The translations under genes were made by a program, and so were the position numbers. Below are positions 60,001 through 64,000 of a stretch of 64,000 nt of DNA, piece after piece. The number at the start of each line of letters is the position of its first letter. Positions within the stretch are counted from its first letter, which is position 1. This DNA is from an uncultured Myxococcales bacterium (lineage in GTDB: Bacteria; Myxococcota_A; UBA9042), in assembly GCA_903842345.1 (NCBI GenBank), contig CAIMLR010000020.1, forward strand, positions 82,391-146,390. Direction: 5' to 3'. A model generated the notes under the pieces. That model had not been told where the DNA came from and did no database searches. It saw only the letters and a program-made list of their open reading frames with translations.

Positions 60001-61346
60001 CTGTCCACGCACTGGTCGCCGACCGTGCAAACGCTGCCATCGTCGCAGGGGCCGATGGCGGCGGCGTGCTGGCAGCCCTTCGTCGGCTCGCAGCTGTCGG
60101 CGGTGCAGGCGTTCTTGTCGTTGCAGTCCATCGCGGCGCCGGTGCACAGGCCGGACGCGCAGGCATCGCCAACCGTGCAGGCGTTGCCGTCGTCACACGC
60201 CAGCGCGTTGAGGACCTTCTTGCAGCCGCTGTTGTTGAGGCAGGAATCCGTCGTGCAGTTGTTGCCGTCGTCGCACTCGCCGCCCGCGCCGTAGGACCAG
60301 CCGCCGCCCGCGCACGCGAACGCCGCGGTGCCGGCGCAGGTCGTCGCCTTGCACGTCGCGGGAACGCACGCGTGGTTGTTGCTGCAGGCTTGGCCCGCGC
60401 CGCAGTCGATGGCGTCCAGGCAATCCACGCACAGCCCGGCTTGCAGGTTGCACACGGCCGGGCAGTCCTTGCTGCTGCCGCACGGGGTCGCCGCCTGGCA
60501 CTTGCTGGCGACGCACTGGTTGCCCTTGCCGCAATCGCCGTCGACGACACAGTCCGCGCACACGCCCGCGTCCTTGTTGCAGACCTGACCGTAGCCTTTG
60601 CACGCGACGTCCGACTTGCACGGGACGGCCGGCATGCACGCGTTCTGGAGGCAGGCATGGCCGGCGCCGCAGTCGCTCGCGGTCACACACGGCACGCACG
60701 CGTTGCGCACGGGGTCGCACACGCCTGTGGCGCACGCGTGGAGATCGTCGCACGGCGCGAGCGGGCCCGCACAGGCGACAATGCCGACGTGCTGGCAGGC
60801 GACGTCCCAGCAGAGGTCCAGCGTGCACGGGTCGCCGTCCTCGCAGGAAACGCCGCTTGTGCACGGTGTCCAGGTGTCAGACAGCGCGCCGTCAGCCGCG
60901 TCCGCGCTGGCATCAGCGGCGTCATCGTCGGCATCGGCGACGTCGGTCGCGGCGGCATCGGCCGCTGTCGCATCCGTTCCAGCCGCAGCGTCGGTCACTG
61001 GCGTGGCGTCCGCGGCCGCATCGGCAGGTTCGGCGCTGTCCGGCGCGGCATCCGCGTCGGGCGGGGACACGTCGCCATCCGCGGCGGCGTCCTCGCTCGT
61101 TTCCGCGGTCGCCGCATCCGGCAGGAGGGTGGCATCGGCGTCCAGCGCGGCATCGGCACTGTCGCCCGTGCTCGTCACGTCGCCAGCGGTTGCAGTCGCG
61201 TCATCGGCGGTATCGGCGGCGACCTGCACGTCGTCAGTCGCGCTGCTGGCGATGTCGCTCGTCGGCTTGACGACAACGTCGTCCCCGCAGCCCGCCAAGA
61301 CGCACAAGCCCACGAAAATCACCAAGAAACGCAAATTTGACCGCAT
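57048..61346 (-). CDS. Giant CTDC-repeat lipoprotein 3 with two jelly-roll domains
   Basis: A 1432-residue lipoprotein: signal ending in lipobox VLAGC (about residue 20), an Asp/Ala-rich spacer of about 150 residues, then about forty cysteine-repeat units of CTDC and related types. Jelly-roll domains lie at residues about 920-1090 and 1258-1432, each showing a LSP(L/S)CSLNFN(N/D)G motif and ending in FIDDLAI or FVDDVQV. There is no C-terminal anchor. The domain set is that of its relative at 50586-53252. A likely promoter lies just upstream. Confidence 0.85.
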   Translation of the reverse strand: MRSNLRFLVIFVGLCVLAGCGDDVVVKPTSDIASSATDDVQVAADTADDATATAGDVTSTGDSADAALDADATLLPDAATAETSEDAAADGDVSPPDADAAPDSAEPADAAADATPVTDAAAGTDATAADAAATDVADADDDAADASADAADGALSDTWTPCTSGVSCEDGDPCTLDLCWDVACQHVGIVACAGPLAPCDDLHACATGVCDPVRNACVPCVTASDCGAGHACLQNACMPAVPCKSDVACKGYGQVCNKDAGVCADCVVDGDCGKGNQCVASKCQAATPCGSSKDCPAVCNLQAGLCVDCLDAIDCGAGQACSNNHACVPATCKATTCAGTAAFACAGGGWSYGAGGECDDGNNCTTDSCLNNSGCKKVLNALACDDGNACTVGDACASGLCTGAAMDCNDKNACTADSCEPTKGCQHAAAIGPCDDGSVCTVGDQCVDSACTGKAISCEDGQFCTVDSCDAVSGCHNLPGDASPCDDNDACTVGTHCQDGACKGGTAINCDDGQPCTADACDGKGGCTHSPLTDKTACDDGDPCTLIDVCAAGACKGAAIDCNDTNPCTVDSCMGGTCKHTNVTGACDDNNGCTAGDTCVAGACTGGVAVNCASDSKGCGSGVCKSTGSQSFTCSIAAQPDGTACDADGNGCTVNDACKAGACTAGAVKDCSAAGSADGCQIGVCQSLSNSSNTCAVVAATTGTTCNADSNGCTAGDKCNALGACVPGPTIDCNLDPAYCTAGGCLSTGAASYTCKGGANKPDGTTCNADNNGCTLDTCQGGKCQGGGAPDCSSATDKCNTGVCTSSDWSKYTCAGAAILCDDANPCTNDFCQLPGGCASTANSAPCNDNNACTLSDTCSGGKCGSVTPAVCDDKNPCTADACDPVIGCVAPLISCDDGDPCTVDTCDGAKGCLHTALTNCVTVGVPYVEPFNCGGATGWTLGQTAETTVGWGVDGTPAAPGYLSPLCSLNFNNGKDFQCVNPLDASAISPVINATSLPAGSHLALRFFNNGAYEAAAYDKMSVEITTNSGVNWLELLNIPAPANAVWTMQTLDLTPYVGKALQLRFRFATTDCILNATAGGFIDDLAIYTTHCSATVACDDKNACTTDACDKLSGQCTFTANALVCNDGNACTSGDACKLGVCSGTATNCDDGNACSLDACDGTTGKCTHAAIGNGTTCDDNNPCTTNDACAGVSCIGGTSPCNDNNACTTDVCANLNGAASCSTKILPDTTPCNDGNACTTPDACTSGVCTGPDTCAYSTVYSEAFACGAANNWKLQGVGTSGLAWAVDATPATPGYYSPSCSLNFNDGTTYGTVLPAVAFATSPGFVLPAKASACKLNLYSWSDVGMFNGETRAIALLDATTGLDLVTFGIASTVDAKVWTPVQIDCTSALGHTVTVQLRFSDSAGPLPIQPNGAGWFVDDVQVNVAAP

Positions 61347-61371
61347 GCCCACTTCCCCACAAGAGGCGCGC

Positions 61372-61401
61372 AGTCTAGTCAGCCTGCAGCGGTAAAAGCA
61401 A
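61372..61401 (-). promoter_or_regulatory. Likely promoter of the giant lipoprotein 3 gene
   Basis: On the minus strand TTGCTT (61396-61401) and TAGACT (61372-61377) are 18 bp apart, with the second box about 25 bases before the ATG. Confidence 0.45.
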
Positions 61402-61422
61402 GGCAAGACTCTGAAATTGCGG

Positions 61423-61896
61423 TCATCCGCGGTGCACATGCAGGCGATGCGCACCCACCTGCAGCCACACATTGCCATCGTCCGTCAGCTCCAGACCCTC
61501 GGCCAGCGCGTGCCAGGCCCGCCGACCAAACCGCGCCACGTGTCCGGGCTGTGGCAGCGCGACGGTCAGGTCGTGCTCGCCGTGCAACTGCAGGTCCACC
61601 GCGGCCGCCGGGACCGCCACCGTCGTCCCCGTGTTCAGCTCAAACGCCAGATCCGCGCCCGCGTCGCGCATCCGCTGCACCACAAACGGCGAACCGCGGC
61701 TCTGCACGTACGCCCACTGGTCGCCTACGCGCACGATCGCCTCGCCGGTCGGCTGCACGTCCAGGCCCGACTGGAACAGGCGGTGCAGCCCCGGATGGCG
61801 AATCGGCTCGCCCTCGTGCAGCAGTTCGCCTTCGGCGTCCAGCGCCATGCCCGAGGCGCGGCGGATGAGTTCAAGCTGTTCCGGGGATGGCGGCAT
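61423..61896 (-). CDS. DUF1285-like protein
   Basis: A 157-residue protein. The pattern EGELLHEGEPIRHPGLHRLFQSGL followed by a GSPFVVQRM strand matches DUF1285-type proteins of unknown role, with a split-barrel-like fold. There is no signal peptide, so it is probably cytoplasmic. ATG 61896 starts MPPSPEQLEL; an upstream in-frame start adds only Arg-rich sequence. It diverges from the zinc-ribbon gene, with 72 bp between. Confidence 0.65.
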   Translation of the reverse strand: MPPSPEQLELIRRASGMALDAEGELLHEGEPIRHPGLHRLFQSGLDVQPTGEAIVRVGDQWAYVQSRGSPFVVQRMRDAGADLAFELNTGTTVAVPAAAVDLQLHGEHDLTVALPQPGHVARFGRRAWHALAEGLELTDDGNVWLQVGAHRLHVHRG

Positions 61897-61968
61897 GGCG
61901 GCCAAGGTACGCAGACGGCGTTGCACGCGCAAGCAGAGCGTCGTAACTTCCAGCCCGAGGTGAGCATT

Positions 61969-62334
61969 ATGTCGTTTTTGTGGGACATGGCGCAGGACAA
62001 GCGCATTGGCGATGTGAGCTCCAAGGCGTCAACCGCGCGCACGCAGGCGCAGACGGCGCAGGAGCAGGCAGAGCAGCTGGAATCGCGGCTGGAAGCGCTG
62101 CAGCTGGTCAGCGCGGCGATGTGGTCGCTGCTGCGCGACCGGCTGGGCGTGACGGAAGCGGAGTTGATTGAGCGCATGCGGCAAATCGACTTGCTGGACG
62201 GCAAGGCCGACGGCAAGATGAGCGCGCGGGTGCTGGAATGCGCGGCGTGCAAGCGCACGATGTCCACCCGATTCCGCCGCTGCGTGTATTGCGGCACGCC
62301 GATTGCGGGCGGCTCGCCCTTCCCTGGAGTGTAA
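61969..62334 (+). CDS. Zinc-ribbon coiled-coil protein
   Basis: A 121-residue cytoplasmic protein: a helical, coiled-coil N-terminal half (about residues 15-55) and a C-terminal zinc ribbon with CAAC and CVYC pairs 17 residues apart. I recognise no function. A weak GAGGTGAG site precedes the ATG. Repeat copy D begins 5 bases after the stop. Confidence 0.75.
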   Translation: MSFLWDMAQDKRIGDVSSKASTARTQAQTAQEQAEQLESRLEALQLVSAAMWSLLRDRLGVTEAELIERMRQIDLLDGKADGKMSARVLECAACKRTMSTRFRRCVYCGTPIAGGSPFPGV

Positions 62335-62338
62335 ACGT

Positions 62339-62471
62339 GCTGACCTCTGTCCAACGCCCAGTTCTCCCAGTCAGACCAGGTGCCTTTCGGACTGGATCCG
62401 CGAGCGCGCACCGCCGGTGGCACGTCGCGGATGGAAACGGTTTGATCTCGAACTTTGGTCGGAGTGTCTAG
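62339..62471 (+). repeat. Intergenic repeat copy D, ending at the SprT-like start codon
   Basis: This 133-bp element is nearly the same as copy B. Its internal inverted repeat pairs 62396-62403 (ATCCGCGA) with 62425-62432 (TCGCGGAT), and inside this CACCG-C-CGGTG forms a further palindrome. The element fills the gap between two genes, and its last bases (CGGAGTGTCTAG) give the ribosome-binding site of the next gene at the same distance as copy B gives ccmB. Confidence 0.85.
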
Positions 62472-63533
62472 ATGGCCTCTGTGACCCTGGAAGCGCTGCA
62501 CCGCGCGTGGCTCAAGCGCCTGCGCGACGAATGGCAGACCCTGAACCGCGACAAGCTCGCCAATCGCCTCAAACTGCCGGTGTTCCTGATTGACCGCGCC
62601 AACCGGCGCCTGGGCTTCTGGGACGACCGCCAGCGCACGCTGGGCATCAGCGAACAGCATATTTGGCAGCATCCATGGCTGGACGTCGTGGAGACCCTCA
62701 AGCACGAGATGGCGCACCAGTACGTGACCGAGGCGCTGGGGATCCGCGATGAGACCTCCCACGGCGGCGCGTGGAAGGAGGCTTGCCGGCTGTTGGACAT
62801 CCCCGCGCAGGCGACGGCGACGCCGGGGCACGCGGCGGAGACCGAGACAGACCGGATGCTGGCCAAGGTGAAGAAGCTGCTGGCGCTGGCGGAGAGTCCC
62901 AACGTCAACGAGGCGGAGAGCGCGATGGCGGCGGCGCACGCGCTGATCCTGCGCTACAACCTGGACGCGACAAAAGCTGTGGAGGCGCCGGATTTCGCCT
63001 GGCGGCGGATTGGCCAGACGGCGGCGGCGATTGGGCTGGACGCCAAGCTCGTGGCGTCGATTCTCTCGCGCTGGTTCTTTGTCGAGTGCGTGTGGGTCAG
63101 CGTGTACGTGGCGCCCAAGGATCGGATGGAGCGGCAGCTGGAGATCCTCGGCACGCAGACCAATCTGGAATTGGCGCACTACGCCCACGATTTTCTGCAC
63201 GCGGCGTGTGAATCGCTGTGGCGGTCCCATGCCCGGGCCGGGGTAAAGGGCAGTCGGCGGGAATTTGTCGCGGGCGTGCTGACGGGCTTCTCGCAGAAAC
63301 TGCAGTCGGAGCGGCAGGTGCAGGCCGGGCGCGGGCTTGTGTGGCTGGGCGATCCGGCGCTGGGCGGGTACGTGAAGTCGCGGTACCGGCATTTGCGGTC
63401 GATGACGAGCACGGGCGTGCGGCAGTCGGATGCGCACCAGGCGGGTGTGAGCGCGGGGCAGAAGCTGCGGATCCATCAGGGGATGGAGGGGAAGGGGCGC
63501 GCCGGCGGCGGGGGGCTGCTGGGGAGGGAGTAG
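62472..63533 (+). CDS. SprT-like zinc metallopeptidase with DUF2786 domain
   Basis: A 353-residue protein: an N-terminal SprT-like domain with the zinc motif HEMAHQY (about residues 78-84) and a later HGGAW His, followed by a DUF2786 domain (KVKKLLALAES...NEAESAMAAAHALI, about 130-170) and a helical tail with a Gly/Arg-rich end. SprT-like proteases degrade DNA-protein crosslinks in eukaryotes; in bacteria their role is less clear. Its start and Shine-Dalgarno sequence come directly from repeat copy D. Confidence 0.8.
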   Translation: MASVTLEALHRAWLKRLRDEWQTLNRDKLANRLKLPVFLIDRANRRLGFWDDRQRTLGISEQHIWQHPWLDVVETLKHEMAHQYVTEALGIRDETSHGGAWKEACRLLDIPAQATATPGHAAETETDRMLAKVKKLLALAESPNVNEAESAMAAAHALILRYNLDATKAVEAPDFAWRRIGQTAAAIGLDAKLVASILSRWFFVECVWVSVYVAPKDRMERQLEILGTQTNLELAHYAHDFLHAACESLWRSHARAGVKGSRREFVAGVLTGFSQKLQSERQVQAGRGLVWLGDPALGGYVKSRYRHLRSMTSTGVRQSDAHQAGVSAGQKLRIHQGMEGKGRAGGGGLLGRE

Positions 63534-63588
63534 GGCTCCGCCCAGGGGTTTGTTTTGCTGCGGGGCCGGCGCCGCAGGCGCGCCGGAT

Positions 63589-63615
63589 GCGAGAGAAACC
63601 GCAGGTTTCTCTCGC
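63589..63615 (+). terminator. Strong hairpin after the SprT-like gene
   Basis: GCGAGAGAAACC-GCA-GGTTTCTCTCGC is a perfect 12-bp stem with a 3-base loop, followed by a pyrimidine stretch GCTCTCTTCC. It is a probable terminator, although the T tract is poor; another GC hairpin (CCGGCG/CGCCGG) lies just upstream. Confidence 0.5.
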
Positions 63616-63669
63616 GCTCTCTTCCTGGCCGGGCGGTTGGTGGGGAGGTTGGCTGGGTGGTGGGTGGCC

Positions 63670-64000
63670 TGCGCTTGCGCTGCGCGCAGTGCTCGGCCCC
63701 GCTTGGCGCCGGGTGGGTGGCTCGGCTGGGCGTGGGGAGCTGCGCTTACCCGACGCGCTCACGCGCGGGGTGCTCGCTTGGGAAGGGCGTTTTGGGGAGG
63801 ACTAGCTTGCGCTTCGGGCTTGTTGGGGATTGAGCGGCTCTGCGCTTCCGCGCATCGCTCGGGGCACGGGGTGGGTGCGTCGCGGGTTGTTGGCGAATGG
63901 CCGGCTCTGCGCTTCCGCGCATCGCAGGGGACTTGGGGCGGGTGGAATCGCCGGACGGTGGAAAATGAGCGGCTCTGCGCTTCCGCGCATCGCTCGGGGC
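63670..64000 (+). repeat. Degenerate ~67-bp repeat array running off the window
   Basis: The word TGCGCTT occurs at 63670, 63741, 63808, 63841, 63908 and 63976, giving spacings of 71, 67, 33, 67 and 68. The last three copies share CGGCTCTGCGCTTCCGCGCATCGC-type units (63835, 63902, 63970), which also form a CGC-rich imperfect palindrome. The array continues past the window end. Confidence 0.65.

Larger units (their letters stand above)
63534..64000. other. Non-coding region at the window edge
   Basis: About 467 bp without a supported gene. It holds a hairpin at 63589-63615 and a degenerate repeat array (63670-64000). Open frames here are low-complexity shadows of the repeat. Confidence 0.6.

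Overview
The window is 64 kb of GC-rich bacterial chromosome, densely packed with protein genes. No rRNA, tRNA, CRISPR array, insertion sequence, integrase or phage gene was seen. The gene content suggests a Myxococcota or related deltaproteobacterial-type organism. Pointers are two Hanks-type serine/threonine kinases (one fused to WD40 repeats), very large secreted cysteine-rich proteins built of CTDC-type (CDDGNxCTxDxC) repeats, outer-membrane-type lipoproteins with Asp/Ala-rich spacers, an FHA-GAF histidine kinase, an Lgt and a TonB-dependent receptor. This placement is inference from gene content; no marker gene settles the taxon.

Layout. 1-3.8 kb: a gene end, a glycerophosphodiesterase, a membrane TPR protein and an RsmG-like methyltransferase. 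4-10 kb: a pentapeptide-repeat protein diverges from a tightly overlapping operon (kinase, CcmI-like, exported protein, CcmA, CcmB, CcmC, CcmD-like, small membrane protein) that looks like a heme-export and cytochrome c maturation module without CcmE/F/G/H. 10-13 kb: a secreted CxxCH protein and an exported helical protein. 13-17 kb: a zinc-ribbon membrane protein diverges from a PHP-domain lipoprotein plus C45/NTN hydrolase pair. 17-20 kb: Cu/Zn superoxide dismutase with a PHA-granule-type protein, then a beta-hydroxyacid dehydrogenase with dUTPase. 20-25 kb: TonB-dependent receptor, Lgt, esterase lipoprotein. 25-30 kb: MlaD/MlaF pair, FHA-GAF histidine kinase with NAD kinase. 30-38 kb: two envelope proteins and a four-gene MoxR/DUF58/DUF4350 operon. 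38-43 kb: cysteine-rich lipoprotein, Tat-exported pirin, NapC-type tetraheme cytochrome with a small membrane partner, a candidate structured RNA, DUF2177 and MgtC-like membrane proteins. 43-61 kb: three giant CTDC-repeat lipoproteins interleaved with ChrA, an epimerase/LysR divergent pair, a WD40 kinase and an OmpA-type protein. 61-64 kb: a DUF1285-like protein, a zinc-ribbon protein, a SprT/DUF2786 protein and a repeat array at the window edge.

The dominant theme is the cell envelope: lipoprotein biogenesis (Lgt) sits among at least seven predicted lipoproteins, with lipid transport (MlaFD), an OmpA protein, a TonB receptor and cytochrome c maturation plus its likely clients (the tetraheme cytochrome and the CxxCH protein).

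The least explained structure is a family of about 133-bp intergenic repeats (four copies near 3.9, 8.1, 13.0 and 62.4 kb) with a conserved internal inverted repeat. In two copies the element fills the whole gap between two genes and ends exactly at the start codon of the downstream gene, supplying its ribosome-binding site.
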